A stretch of 64,000 nucleotides of DNA, from NCBI RefSeq assembly GCF_010725485.1, contig NZ_AP022598.1, positions 2,604,001 to 2,668,000 on the forward strand, read 5' to 3'. Below the pieces are notes generated by a model, which did not search any database, had not been told where the DNA came from, and saw only the letters and a program-made list of their open reading frames with translations. A program made the position numbers and the translations under genes. Position 1 is the first letter of the stretch. Each line of letters starts with the position of its first letter. This document shows positions 52,385-63,217 of this stretch, in pieces. Origin of the DNA: Mycolicibacterium parafortuitum (GTDB lineage: Bacteria; Actinomycetota; Actinomycetes; Mycobacteriales; Mycobacteriaceae).

Positions 52385-52408
52385 GGATGCTCCTCCGGGT
52401 TGGGAAAT

Positions 52409-52888
52409 TCAGGACTGCAGCGCGCCGCGCACGGCGGCGGCGTTGAGGCGGGTCAGGACTTCGTGGGCGCGCTCGAGCTCGGCGAGGCTCATCCCGAGCC
52501 GCGCGACGACCTTCTCCGGAATCTCCAGCGCGCGTTCACGCAGCGCGAGCCCCTTGTCCGTGAGCGTCACATCGGTGGACCGCTCGTCCGCGGCGTTGCG
52601 GGCCCGCGAGATCAGGCCGAGTGCTTCCAGGCGCTTCAGCATCGGAGACAGCGTGGCCGAATCCATCTGCAGGGTGGAGGCGATCTTCTTGACCGACAAC
52701 GAGGTCGACGGGGCAGTCTTCTGGTGGTCCCACAGCACGAGCATCACCAGGTATTTCGGATGCGTGAGCCCCAGCGGCTCCAGCAAGGGCCGGTAGAGCG
52801 CGAGCACGGCCCGGTTGGTGGCAGCCAACGCGAAGCAGACCTGCCGTTCCAGGGCAAGCGGATCGACGTCCTCCGCGGTGAGGGTCAT
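52409..52888 (-). CDS. MarR-family regulator, OhrR-like
   Basis: 159 residues. The sensing segment LERQVCFALAATNRAVLALYRPLL with Cys18, and GLTHPKYLVMLVLWDH with conserved Tyr, match OhrR-type organic peroxide sensors. The winged helix follows (KKIASTLQMDSATLSPMLKRLEALGLISR, DERS). No ohr peroxidase gene is adjacent. A perfect 25-bp palindrome ends 8 bp before its start, so autorepression is likely. Confidence 0.85.
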   Translation of the reverse strand: MTLTAEDVDPLALERQVCFALAATNRAVLALYRPLLEPLGLTHPKYLVMLVLWDHQKTAPSTSLSVKKIASTLQMDSATLSPMLKRLEALGLISRARNAADERSTDVTLTDKGLALRERALEIPEKVVARLGMSLAELERAHEVLTRLNAAAVRGALQS

Positions 52889-52896
52889 GAGATCGA

Positions 52897-52921
52897 TAGT
52901 GCCCTAACGATTAGGGCACTA
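52897..52921 (-). promoter_or_regulatory. Perfect 25-bp palindromic operator of the OhrR-like gene
   Basis: TAGTGCCCTAA (52897-52907), CGA, TTAGGGCACTA (52911-52921). Both 11-bp arms are perfect, and the site lies just upstream of the MarR/OhrR-like ATG. The sequence differs from the AT-rich OhrR sites of Bacillus and Xanthomonas. Confidence 0.85.
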
Positions 52922-52936
52922 GCAATGTCGGTTGCG

Positions 52937-53815
52937 TCACCGACCGCCGATCGTCACCCCTGCGGCGCGCTCCATCGGCTTCACCACCGACGTGAAATCC
53001 GACGTCGGACCTTCTTCGTCCTGGGTGGCCTGCCAGATCTGGGCTACGGACTCGGCCAGCGCGACCGGGGTATCCAGGGCCTGCGCCTCGGCCAGGTAGA
53101 GCAGCACATCCTTGGTCATCAGCCCGGTGGCGAAGCCGTAGTCGAACGTGCGAGGCAGCACCGCCCGCGGGAACTTGTCGCGACTCGCGTGCGTGCCGCC
53201 CGAGCCCGTGTTCAGCACGTCGACCATGACCTGCGGATCGAGGCCGGCCTTGGCGCCCATCACCACCGCCTCGGCCGTCACGGCCAGCGCGGTCGCGGCG
53301 ATCATGTTGTTGATCAGCTTCATGGTCTGCGCCGCACCGGGGGTCTCGGAGACGAACGTGACCCGTCCGAGCGTGGGCCACACCGACGCCAGCGCGTCGA
53401 ATTCCGGGCGGGGCCCGGACACCATCACCGCGAGCGTGCCCGCTTCGGCGCCGTGCACACCGCCGCTGACCGGGCTGTCCAGGGCGGCTATCCCACGTGC
53501 CCGCAGGGCATCGCAATTGTGTTGCGCCGCTTGTTGTCCCACGGTGGACAGGTCGATGAATCGACGCACCCGCCGCCCGTCGGCGACCTCGCCCGCGACG
53601 ACGTTGGACACCTGCGGGGTCGGCAGGCTCGCGAACACCGACTCGGCGCGGTCGGCCACCTCCCGTGCCGACGCGGCGGCCTCGGCGCCCAACTGCGCGG
53701 CGCGCGCCACCGCGTCAGGATCGGTGTCGAACACCGTGACCCGGTGACCCGCCGCGACCAGCCGGCTCATCATCGGGAAACCCATGTTGCCCAGGCCGAC
53801 GAACCCCAACGTCAC
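52937..53815 (-). CDS. 3-hydroxyisobutyrate dehydrogenase-family NAD(P) oxidoreductase
   Basis: 292 residues. Rossmann start LGFVGLGNMGFPMMSRL, substrate motif DSPVSGGVHGAEAGTLAVMVSG, catalytic Lys in MKLINNMIAA, and the C-terminal all-helical domain. Oxidises a beta-hydroxyacid; 3-hydroxyisobutyrate in valine catabolism is only one option. The GTG at 53815 overlaps the stop of the CMD gene (GTGA). Last gene of the cupin-CMD-HIBADH set. Confidence 0.88.
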   Translation of the reverse strand: MTLGFVGLGNMGFPMMSRLVAAGHRVTVFDTDPDAVARAAQLGAEAAASAREVADRAESVFASLPTPQVSNVVAGEVADGRRVRRFIDLSTVGQQAAQHNCDALRARGIAALDSPVSGGVHGAEAGTLAVMVSGPRPEFDALASVWPTLGRVTFVSETPGAAQTMKLINNMIAATALAVTAEAVVMGAKAGLDPQVMVDVLNTGSGGTHASRDKFPRAVLPRTFDYGFATGLMTKDVLLYLAEAQALDTPVALAESVAQIWQATQDEEGPTSDFTSVVKPMERAAGVTIGGR

Positions 53816-54198
53816 GGCTGCGGGCCGTCGACTTCGGCGAAGGTCGTCCGCGCGATCCGGAAACTGTCCACGGCTGCGGGGATTCCGGCGTACACCCCGA
53901 CCTGGAGGAAGATCTCGCGGATCTCGTCGCGTGTCACCCCGTTGCGCAGGGCACCCTTGATATGAGTTGCCAACTCCTGCGGCCGGTTCAGCGTCGCGAT
54001 CATCGCGAGGGTGATCATGCTGCGTGATTTCGGCGGTAGCCCGTCGCGTCCCCACACCGCGCCCCAGCAGTACTCGGTGACGAGATCCTGCAGCGGCTGG
54101 GAGAATTCGTCGGCGTTGGCGACCGCGCGTTCGACGTACTCCGCGCCGAGTACCCGTGTCCGGATCTCCCGGCCGCGTTCATGGGTCTGCGGGTCCAT
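53812..54198 (-). CDS. Carboxymuconolactone decarboxylase family protein
   Basis: 128 residues. CMD/AhpD-like fold with AVWGRDGLPPKSRSMITLAMIATLNRPQELATHIKGALRNGVT, split over the usual helices, and a late YAGIPAAVDSFR. No CxxC, so PcaC-like, not an AhpD peroxidase. True PcaC acts in protocatechuate degradation, but the other pca genes are absent. ATG at 54198. Confidence 0.87.
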   Translation of the reverse strand: MDPQTHERGREIRTRVLGAEYVERAVANADEFSQPLQDLVTEYCWGAVWGRDGLPPKSRSMITLAMIATLNRPQELATHIKGALRNGVTRDEIREIFLQVGVYAGIPAAVDSFRIARTTFAEVDGPQP

Positions 54199-54212
54199 GA
54201 GGTTCTCCGGTC

Positions 54213-54638
54213 TCAGGCCGGCGGGGGAGTGCCGATGAGCACCGCGCTGAGCCGGCAGCCGTCGGGCCCGGCGCGCCACGCGTGGTCGACACCGGCCAGC
54301 ACGACCAGGTCGCCCTGGTCGAGGTGGTGGGCGCCGTCGTCGAGGATGAGTTCGACACTGCCGGACAGCACGGTTTCCAGGTCGAGGGTGTCGGTGTGGT
54401 GCATCGGGGTCTCGGAACCCGGACCGAGCTCGACCACCATCCACCGCGCCAGCCCGGGCGCGATGCCCTGGTCGATCAGCGGCGCGCTGCCCTGCGGGCG
54501 GGCCGGCGGCGGACTCGCGGTGGTGGCGAACGGGATACCCATCGCAAAGCCGGGCGCCAGCTCGTCGAGTGCGAGCTCGTCCTGACTCACGACGCAGGAT
54601 CTGCCGTCGGCGTCCACTCCGGTGATCAACGTCCGCAC
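54213..54638 (-). CDS. Cupin-domain protein
   Basis: 141 residues with one cupin barrel: GSETPMHHTDTLDLETVLSGSVELILD (motif 1) and DQGDLVVLAGVDHAWRAG (motif 2), carrying the His/Glu metal ligands. Such small cupins are isomerases, dioxygenases or sugar-binding regulators. GTG start at 54638; 14 bp before the CMD gene, so part of the same operon. Confidence 0.83.
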   Translation of the reverse strand: MRTLITGVDADGRSCVVSQDELALDELAPGFAMGIPFATTASPPPARPQGSAPLIDQGIAPGLARWMVVELGPGSETPMHHTDTLDLETVLSGSVELILDDGAHHLDQGDLVVLAGVDHAWRAGPDGCRLSAVLIGTPPPA

Positions 54639-54660
54639 GCTCGCTCGCTTTCCTCTCCGA

Positions 54661-56871
<2,211 letters not shown>

Positions 56872-56872
<1 letters not shown>

Positions 56873-57720
56873 TGCCCGACGGCGCCTCGCGCAAGCCGCC
56901 GCTGAGCAAGGACACCCGGCTGTGCATCTCGCTGTCGGGCCGCCCCAGCAACATCGGCACCCGGTTCCACAACCACCTCTACGACGTGCTCGGCCTCGAC
57001 TACATCTACAAGGCGTTCACCACCACCGACATCGCCGCGGCGATCGGCGGCGTGCGGGCGCTGGGGATCCGCGGCTGCTCGGTGTCGATGCCGTTCAAGG
57101 AGGACGTGCTCACGCTGGTCGACGAGATCGAGCCGTCCGCGCAGGCGATCCGGTCGGTCAACACCATCGTCAACGACGTATCGGTGCCGGGCGGGCGGCT
57201 CACCGCCTCCAACACCGACTACCTCGCGGTCCGGCAACTGATCAGCGACAACCGGCTGGATCCCGACAGTGCGGTGCTGATCCGTGGCAGCGGCGGCATG
57301 GCCAAAGCCGTCGGCCGCGCCTTCGTCGACGCGGGTTTCCACACCGGCATCGTCGTGGCACGCAACGTCGAGTCCGGGACCGCGCTGGCCGACACGCTCG
57401 GCTATCAATACCTGCCCGAGCTCGGTTCGGCGACAGCGGCCGTCATCGTCAACGTCACCCCGATCGGGATGGCCGGCGGACCGCACGAGCATGACGTCGC
57501 GTTCACCGAGACGACGATCGCGGCCGCCGACACGGTCTTCGACGTCGTCGCGATCCCGTCGGAGACGCCGCTGATCCGCGCGGCGCGTGCCGCGGGCGTA
57601 CCGGTCATCACCGGAGCCGAGGTGATCGCACTGCAGGCCGCCGAGCAGTTCGTGCGATACACCGGGGTATTGCCGAGCCGCGAACAGATCGAGGAGGCGT
57701 CGGCGATCTCTAGGGCGTGA
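56872..57720 (+). CDS. Shikimate 5-dehydrogenase-like protein
   Basis: 282 residues. SDH N-terminal domain with LSGRPSNIGTRFHNHLYDVLG, SVSMPFKEDV (catalytic Lys) and SVNTIVND, then an NADP-Rossmann domain with IRGSGGMAKAVGRAF and NVTPIGMAG. The start LSGRPSN differs from the usual IGxPIxHSxSP of AroE, and is typical of YdiB/Ael1-like paralogues, so substrate preference may not be shikimate. Translationally coupled (TGATG) to the acetyltransferase. Its end overlaps the convergent lipoprotein gene by 11 bp. Confidence 0.85.
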
Positions 57721-58417
57721 TCGTGGTCTGCTCGTCGATGGCCGCTGTCGCCTCCATCAACTGGATCGCCAGATCCTCGGGGCCCTCGGCGGTCAGCTTC
57801 AGCATCAAGACGCCGCCGTCGGTCGGGATCACCGCGGTCTTCTCGGCGATCAGCCAGTCGGGCCCGCCGTCTTCCTTTTTGTAGAACCCGCCGATCTGTG
57901 TCGCGTCGTAGCCGCCGAGGGTGCCCTGCTGCCCGGACGTGGCGCCCTGGAAGCCCGGCAGTGCCAGGGTGGACTTCGGGGCGTACTCGAGGATCTTGGC
58001 CGGATCGACGTTGCCGGTCAGCTTGGTGACGAACGCGACGATGGTCGCCGGCGCGGGGGCCGGCGGATCGCCGGTGAACATGATGCCGTCGAACGCGTCC
58101 TCCGGAGCGGAGTCACCGATCGCGACCCATCCCGGCGGGAAGGGCAGCGTGACCGTCGGCGCGCCCGGATCGCCTTGGCGCATCGGGGTCGCCTCGATGC
58201 CGTTTTCGGCGATGTACTGCTCGACCGTGATGTCGGCACCTGCAGCGGGGGTCTGCGGCGCAGGCGCTTCAGAGGTGCTGCTGACGGTCGTCTCCGCCGT
58301 CGCCGACGTCTCGTCGGCCGGGGTCGCGTCGCCTGCGGTCTCCGACCCGCAGCCGGTCAGTCCGATTCCGGCCGCGAGTGCGATCGCGGCGAGGCCGGCC
58401 CGGTTGGCGAAGGTCAC
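57710..58417 (-). CDS. LpqN-family lipoprotein
   Basis: 235 residues from GTG 58417 (AGGAGA upstream). Signal peptide with lipobox LTGC, then a Thr/Ala/Ser/Glu-rich linker (about 25-60) and the LpqN-like domain (ITVEQYIAENGI, LPFPPGWVAIGD, EYAPKSTLALPGF, QLMEATAAID). Cell-envelope lipoproteins of this family interact with trehalose mycolate transport in M. tuberculosis (LpqN). Exact role here unknown. Confidence 0.82.
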   Translation of the reverse strand: MTFANRAGLAAIALAAGIGLTGCGSETAGDATPADETSATAETTVSSTSEAPAPQTPAAGADITVEQYIAENGIEATPMRQGDPGAPTVTLPFPPGWVAIGDSAPEDAFDGIMFTGDPPAPAPATIVAFVTKLTGNVDPAKILEYAPKSTLALPGFQGATSGQQGTLGGYDATQIGGFYKKEDGGPDWLIAEKTAVIPTDGGVLMLKLTAEGPEDLAIQLMEATAAIDEQTTITP

Positions 58418-58533
58418 GTCGTCTCCTGTTCGTCGGGGCGCAAAGGCGGATTTCGGGTCAAGGCTAGCGAATTCGCCGGGAGGGCCCACACCGCCTGAGC
58501 GGACACGGCCCGTGCGCGTGATATCAACAGCGC

Positions 58534-59193
58534 GTGAGGCTGATCGCCGTGTGTGCCCTGGCTCTGATGGCCGCGGCATGTGCCGAGCCGGCCACGCCGC
58601 CCCAGGCGCCGGTGCCCGAACCGCCGGCCACGCACACCGTCAACCCGGCCCGCATCGACCGGGCTCGCGATGCGATGCCCGACGGTTACGAGGTCACCGG
58701 GTACGCCGGGGCGCCGGTGCCGTTCGGGGCGTGGGGTTTTCGCGATTCGGCGCAGGCCGACCCGATGCAGTGCGCGGCGCTGGGGGCTCCGTCGGTCGAT
58801 GCCGAGACGGCCCGCGGCTGGTCGGCGTCGGGGCCGGGCGGGATCGTCTACGCCGTGGTCGCCGAGGCGATGCCCCCGCAGGGACCCGACCCCGCCGTGC
58901 TCGACGAATGCCGACAGTGGACCGTGACGTCCGGACACACCAGCGGCACGGTCACCGCGCAACCGGGCCCGGGCATCGATGCCGCGCAAACCGTCGCGAT
59001 GCGCACCACATTGACCACGATCGTCGAGGGTGGCACCGAGACGCACACCCATGCGGACACCGCAGTGGCCTACCTCGGGACGTACCTGTGCTTCGTCGTG
59101 GTGGTCACCGATCCCGGGTCGCCGCACCCCACGCTCGGCGCCGAGTTCGCCTCGGATCTGCTCGCCGAAACGGTGTCCACGCTGCGGGGCTGA
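58534..59193 (+). CDS. Putative lipoprotein, DUF5642-like
   Basis: 219 residues. Short signal with lipobox MAAACAEP, Pro-rich linker, then a domain with YEVTGYAGAPVPFGAWGFRDS, CAALGAPSVDAETARGWSASG and paired cysteines. It resembles the next gene in layout (both end in an AETVSTLRG/QAVDLVRG-type helix), so the two are probably ancient paralogues. GTG start at 58534. Unknown function. Confidence 0.72.
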   Translation: MRLIAVCALALMAAACAEPATPPQAPVPEPPATHTVNPARIDRARDAMPDGYEVTGYAGAPVPFGAWGFRDSAQADPMQCAALGAPSVDAETARGWSASGPGGIVYAVVAEAMPPQGPDPAVLDECRQWTVTSGHTSGTVTAQPGPGIDAAQTVAMRTTLTTIVEGGTETHTHADTAVAYLGTYLCFVVVVTDPGSPHPTLGAEFASDLLAETVSTLRG

Positions 59194-59221
59194 ACGGTGC
59201 GGCGCCGGTACATTGGCGGCG

Positions 59222-59893
59222 ATGTCGAACGCCCCGAAGTACCTCACCTGCACGGCGGCCGTGGTGGCCGGGTTGCTGACGGCGTGTCAGAGCGCGCCGC
59301 AGCAGGACCTGTCGAAGGCCGACATCGCCCGGGTGGCCGAGGTGAAATCCAGCTTCGGCCCGTCCTACACCGTGAGCACCGTCGGTCCGGCGGCCGTCGA
59401 TCCGCAGTTCCTGACCGCCCAGAAGCTGCCGGCCGGGTTGACGTTCGATCCGGCCGAATGCGGTAAAGCGGCCGCGGAGAACACCGTGCCCGAGGGCGTC
59501 AAGGGCAACATGGCCGCGACGACCGCCGAGGGCGAGGGCGTGCGCTACATCGTGATCGCGCTGGAGACCTCCGAGGCGGTACCGGTGAACACCCCCGGCG
59601 ACCAGTGCGGCAAGGTCACCTTCACCGGCGCCGGGATCAGAGGCCTGGTCGAGGGCGCCGAAGCCCCACAGATCGACGGGGTGCGGACCATCGGGACACA
59701 CCGGGTGCTGCAGACCGTGACCGCGGAGGGCCCGCGCACCGGCGAGCTCTACAACTACGTCGCCAAGTTCGGCAACTTCATCGTGATCGTCACGGCCAAC
59801 CCGCTCGCCGTACCGGACAAACCGCCCGCCCGCATCGACACCGAGCGGGCCCGCGACCTCGTCACCCAGGCCGTCGACCTGGTGCGCGGGTAG
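59222..59893 (+). CDS. DUF5642 lipoprotein (Rv0999-like)
   Basis: 223 residues from ATG 59222. Lipobox LLTAC, then FGPSYTVSTVGPAAVDPQFLTAQ, FDPAECGKAAAENTV and a C-terminal IDTERARDLVTQAVDLVRG. DUF5642 family, mycobacteria-restricted and membrane-anchored outside. It follows the sister lipoprotein gene by 28 bp. Confidence 0.8.
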   Translation: MSNAPKYLTCTAAVVAGLLTACQSAPQQDLSKADIARVAEVKSSFGPSYTVSTVGPAAVDPQFLTAQKLPAGLTFDPAECGKAAAENTVPEGVKGNMAATTAEGEGVRYIVIALETSEAVPVNTPGDQCGKVTFTGAGIRGLVEGAEAPQIDGVRTIGTHRVLQTVTAEGPRTGELYNYVAKFGNFIVIVTANPLAVPDKPPARIDTERARDLVTQAVDLVRG

Positions 59894-59896
59894 CCC

Positions 59897-60505
59897 TCAG
59901 CGCACACCCTGCGGGCGGAACTGGATGCTGATCCGGGGGCCGGTCGGCCTGGTCGTCTTCGGCACCGCGTGTTCCCAGGTGCGCTGGCACGAGCCGCCCA
60001 TCACCAGCAGATCCCCATGGCAGTGCCGCAGCCGCAGCGACGGCCCGCCGCCGCGCGGGCGCAGCGCGAACACCCTGGTGGCTCCGAGCCCGAGGATGGC
60101 GACCATGGTGTCCTCGGTGCGGCTGCGCCCGATGTTGTCGCCGTGCCAGGCGACGCTGTCGTTCCCGTCGCGGTACAGGCAGAGCCCCGCTGTGACGAAC
60201 GGCTCGCCGAGTTCACCGGCGTAGGCGTCGTTGAGGCGGCGGCGGAGTTGTTTGAGCCGCGGATGCGGGGCATCGGCGTCGACCAGGTTGTGGAAGCTGA
60301 TCAGGCGGGGCACGTCGAGGACCCGGTCGTACATCTGCCGTCGTTCGGCGCGCCACGGGATCTGGTCGCGGAGTTCGGCGAACAGCGTGTCGTCGGGGGA
60401 ACCGTCCTGGGACAACCATCCGGAGCGGACTTCCAGCCACGCGCCGTTGCCGAGATCGCGGCGGTCGGACTGCTCGAAAAGCGAGCTTTGCAGAGCTGGC
60501 TCCAT
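59897..60505 (-). CDS. AlkB-like 2OG-Fe(II) dioxygenase (Rv1000c-like)
   Basis: 202 residues. Double-stranded beta-helix with the iron ligands in VAWHGDN (HxD) and TWEHAVPK (His), 2-oxoglutarate Arg in RISIQFR, and nucleotide-recognition-like [14 protein letters not shown]. Likely repairs alkylated DNA or RNA bases by oxidative demethylation. Converges on the DUF5642 gene with a 3-bp gap. Confidence 0.88.
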   Translation of the reverse strand: MEPALQSSLFEQSDRRDLGNGAWLEVRSGWLSQDGSPDDTLFAELRDQIPWRAERRQMYDRVLDVPRLISFHNLVDADAPHPRLKQLRRRLNDAYAGELGEPFVTAGLCLYRDGNDSVAWHGDNIGRSRTEDTMVAILGLGATRVFALRPRGGGPSLRLRHCHGDLLVMGGSCQRTWEHAVPKTTRPTGPRISIQFRPQGVR

Positions 60506-60538
60506 ACCGCGCAGTCTATCGCACAGGCGTTCGAATTC

Positions 60539-60973
60539 TCAGAGGCGAACGGGGCCGGGTCCCTCATCGGCGAGAACGTCCCCGGGGTTGGCCAGCGCGC
60601 AGATCTTCAGGCTCAGGCAGCCGCAGCCGATACAGCCGGCCAGATTGTCGCGCAGCCGCTGCAGGTGCAGGATCCGCTGGTCGATGTCCTCGCGCCAGCC
60701 CGCCGACAACCGGGCCCAATCCTTGCTGGTCGGCACCCGGTCGGTCGGCAGTGTCGCGAGCGCGTCGCGGATCCGTGCCAGCGGGATCCCGAGTCGTTGC
60801 GACATCCGGATGAACGCGACGCGGCGCAACGTCTCGCGGGCGTAGCGGCGCTGGTTGCCGCTCGTGCGCCGGCTGGTGATGAGGCCCTCGCGCTCGTAGA
60901 AGTGCAACGCCGACACCGCCACCCCGCTCCGCTCGGCCATCTCGCCGGGCGTCAGCTCGTGGGGCCATTCCAT
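60539..60973 (-). CDS. soxR: SoxR redox-sensing MerR-family regulator
   Basis: 144 residues. MerR winged helix ([27 protein letters not shown]), dimer helix, and the [2Fe-2S] ligand set [12 protein letters not shown] (C-x2-C-x-C-x5-C) near the end, which defines SoxR. Senses redox-cycling compounds. Only 33 bp separate its ATG from the divergent arcA start, with a SoxR-box-like dyad between them. No soxS, as usual outside enterics. Confidence 0.92.
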   Translation of the reverse strand: MEWPHELTPGEMAERSGVAVSALHFYEREGLITSRRTSGNQRRYARETLRRVAFIRMSQRLGIPLARIRDALATLPTDRVPTSKDWARLSAGWREDIDQRILHLQRLRDNLAGCIGCGCLSLKICALANPGDVLADEGPGPVRL

Positions 60974-60975
60974 GA

Positions 60976-60993
60976 CCTCAACCCTAGTTGCGG
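60976..60993. promoter_or_regulatory. SoxR-box-like dyad between soxR and arcA
   Basis: CCTCAA-CCCTAG-TTGCGG has the 18-bp layout of the SoxR box (CCTCAA-N6-TTGAGG) with one mismatch in the right arm. It covers most of the 33-bp gap between the two start codons. SoxR control of both genes is inferred. Confidence 0.65.
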
Positions 60994-61006
60994 TTACGGT
61001 GCTCTT

Positions 61007-62215
61007 GTGACGGATGCGGCGCTGGGATGCAATTCGGAGGTCGGCAGGCTTCGCGTGGTCATCCTGCACCGCCCCGGACCCGAGCTGCAGCGGCTCACCC
61101 CGCGCAACAACGACACCCTGTTGTTCGACGGATTGCCGTGGGTGGCGCGCGCGCAGCAGGAGCACGACGCGTTCGCCGAACTGCTGCGGTCGCGCGGCGT
61201 CGAGGTGCTGCTGCTCGGCGACCTGCTGACCGAGGCACTGGCCAAGAGCGGGGCGGCCCGCATGCAGGGCATCTCTGCCGCGGTGGACTCGCGGCGCCTC
61301 GGAGTGCCGCTGGCGCAGGAGCTCGCCGCATACCTGCGCACCCTGGACGCGCCCGCGCTGGCCCGAATTCTGATGGCCGGCATGACCTTCGACGAGCTGC
61401 CGTTCGGTGAGAACGAGCTGTCGCTGGTGCGCCGCATGCACCACGGCGGAGACTTCGTGATCGACCCGCTGCCGAACCTGCTGTTCACTCGGGACTCGTC
61501 GTTCTGGATCGGGCCTCGCGTGGCGATCACGTCGCTGTCGATGCACGCCCGGATCCGGGAGACGTCGCTGACCGACCTGATCTATGCGCACCATCCGCGG
61601 TTCCTCGGGGTGCGGCGGGCCTACGAGTCGCGGTCCGCGCCGATCGAGGGCGGGGACGTGCTGCTGCTGGCCCCGGGCGTGGTCGCCGTCGGGGTGGGAG
61701 AGCGCACCACTCCGGCCGGTGCGGAAGCGTTGGCGCGCAGCCTGTTCGACGACGGTCTCGCGCACACCGTGCTGGCCGTGCCGATCGCGCAGGAGCGGGC
61801 CCAGATGCACCTCGACACCGTGTGCACGATGGTCGACACCGATGCGGTGGTGATGTATCCGAACATCGTCGATTCGTTGACCGCGTTCACGATTCGCAGC
61901 GAGTCGGGCGGGGTGAAGATCGACCGGGCGGCGCCGTTCGTCGACGCCGCGGCCGACGCGATGGGCATCGGGAAGCTGCGCGTCATCGACACCGGGCTCG
62001 ATCCCGTCACCGCCGAGCGGGAGCAGTGGGACGACGGCAACAACACCCTGGCGCTGGCCCCGGGCGTCGTCGTCGCCTACGAGCGCAACACCGAAACCAA
62101 TGCCCGCCTTGCCGACTCGGGGATCGAGGTGCTGCCGATCGCGGCGTCCGAATTGGGCACCGGCCGCGGCGGCCCACGCTGTATGTCGTGCCCGGCCGGC
62201 CGCGACCCGCTCTAG
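61007..62215 (+). CDS. arcA: Arginine deiminase
   Basis: 402 residues, the family length. Motifs are [25 protein letters not shown], the catalytic His in MHLDTVCTM, and the nucleophile Cys392 in [10 protein letters not shown]. Converts arginine to citrulline and ammonia. No arcB or arcC is adjacent, so it serves nitrogen or acid balance alone. GTG at 61007. Possible SoxR control through the dyad upstream. Confidence 0.95.
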   Translation: MTDAALGCNSEVGRLRVVILHRPGPELQRLTPRNNDTLLFDGLPWVARAQQEHDAFAELLRSRGVEVLLLGDLLTEALAKSGAARMQGISAAVDSRRLGVPLAQELAAYLRTLDAPALARILMAGMTFDELPFGENELSLVRRMHHGGDFVIDPLPNLLFTRDSSFWIGPRVAITSLSMHARIRETSLTDLIYAHHPRFLGVRRAYESRSAPIEGGDVLLLAPGVVAVGVGERTTPAGAEALARSLFDDGLAHTVLAVPIAQERAQMHLDTVCTMVDTDAVVMYPNIVDSLTAFTIRSESGGVKIDRAAPFVDAAADAMGIGKLRVIDTGLDPVTAEREQWDDGNNTLALAPGVVVAYERNTETNARLADSGIEVLPIAASELGTGRGGPRCMSCPAGRDPL

Positions 62216-62238
62216 TTTCGCCGAACTGGGATTCCCGG
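62216..62238 (+). repeat. Left 23-bp inverted repeat of a DUF559-gene cassette
   Basis: Starts 1 bp after the arcA stop. It begins TTTCGCCGAACTGGG and is the perfect reverse complement of 63189-63211. Together the copies enclose 996 bp with one gene. Confidence 0.88.
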
Positions 62239-62254
62239 CTGTGGATTCGCCCGT

Positions 62255-63127
62255 TCACACGACCATGGCGCCGGGCTCGCGTTCGGCCCATGCGCGACGG
62301 ACCCGGTCGATCACGTCGTAGGGCCGGTCCTCCGCGATCACCTTGACATGTCGCCAGCCGCGGTCCCTGATCATCCGCAGCCGCCGTTCGTCCCAGACGT
62401 ACTGTCGGCGCTCGGTGCGGTGGTGATCGCCGTCGTATTCGACGGCGATACCGGCGTCCTCCCAGCCCATGTCGAGGAATGCGAACGGGGCTCCGTAGTC
62501 GTCGCATACCGGGATCTGTGTTGCGGGACGGGGGAAACCCGCGTCGATGAGCAGCAGCCGAAGACGGGTCTCCTTCGGGGACTGGGCGCCGCCGTCCATC
62601 AGGTCGAGGGCGGTCCGCAGCCGCCTGATGTGGCGGGCGCCCTTGTACCTGTCGGCTATCGGGGAGACCCATTCTGCGCGAAGCCCCGTCGCGTTGGACA
62701 GAGCGTCGAGACACACGACGGCCTCGTTGCGGGGCAGGTGACGGCCGAGGTCGTAGGCGCACCGCTGAACCGTCGCAACGGCCATGCCGTCGATCGGGTA
62801 GACGTCGTCGTAGAGAAAGTGGTCGTCGCGGGCGATGATCCCCGGGGGCGTGTCGTAGGACTTCCAGATGAGTTCGACCGGCACGTCGTCGCCGATCCAC
62901 TTCACGCCGTGCAGGGCAGCGGCGGCGCGGCCGGTGATGACACCGCGTTCGCGCGACCACAGCCATGCGCCGACGGTCCGGTGATACAGCGAGCGCGGAG
63001 CGTCCCGCAGGATGTGGACGTCGGGGAAGAGCCGCTCGTAGTGCCATCGCAGCTCGCCGCGGGTGATCGTGCCTTCCTTGATCTCCTGGCTGCCCAGGAT
63101 CACCGGTCGCATGTGTTCGATCGTCAC
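62255..63127 (-). CDS. DUF559 (Vsr-like) nuclease-fold protein with AbiEi-type N-terminus
   Basis: 290 residues. The N-terminal part (about 10-150) is like AbiEi-type antitoxin/winged-helix proteins (RGELRWHYERLF, VITGRAAAALHGVKWIG). The C-terminal part (about 175-285) has the PD-(D/E)XK-like core AFLDMGWEDAGIAVEYDGDHH and RDRGWRHVKVIAEDRPYDV. These proteins are multicopy in mycobacteria and of unknown function. GTG at 63127; an ATG at 63112 is possible. It is flanked by perfect 23-bp inverted repeats, and a 12-bp piece of the repeat (CCCAGTTCGGCG) recurs at 63127-63138, at the gene start. Confidence 0.8.
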   Translation of the reverse strand: MTIEHMRPVILGSQEIKEGTITRGELRWHYERLFPDVHILRDAPRSLYHRTVGAWLWSRERGVITGRAAAALHGVKWIGDDVPVELIWKSYDTPPGIIARDDHFLYDDVYPIDGMAVATVQRCAYDLGRHLPRNEAVVCLDALSNATGLRAEWVSPIADRYKGARHIRRLRTALDLMDGGAQSPKETRLRLLLIDAGFPRPATQIPVCDDYGAPFAFLDMGWEDAGIAVEYDGDHHRTERRQYVWDERRLRMIRDRGWRHVKVIAEDRPYDVIDRVRRAWAEREPGAMVV

Positions 63128-63188
63128 CCAGTTCGGCGTGCCCTCGGCGAGCCTCGTGTGAGGGTTGTGGATAACCGCGAAATCACGA

Positions 63189-63211
63189 CCGGGAATCCCA
63201 GTTCGGCGAAA
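63189..63211 (-). repeat. Right 23-bp inverted repeat of a DUF559-gene cassette
   Basis: Perfect inverse copy of 62216-62238, ending 6 bp before the stop codon of the mannosyltransferase gene. Both repeats lie directly at the 3' ends of the two neighbouring core genes. Confidence 0.88.
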
Positions 63212-63217
63212 AGCCCG

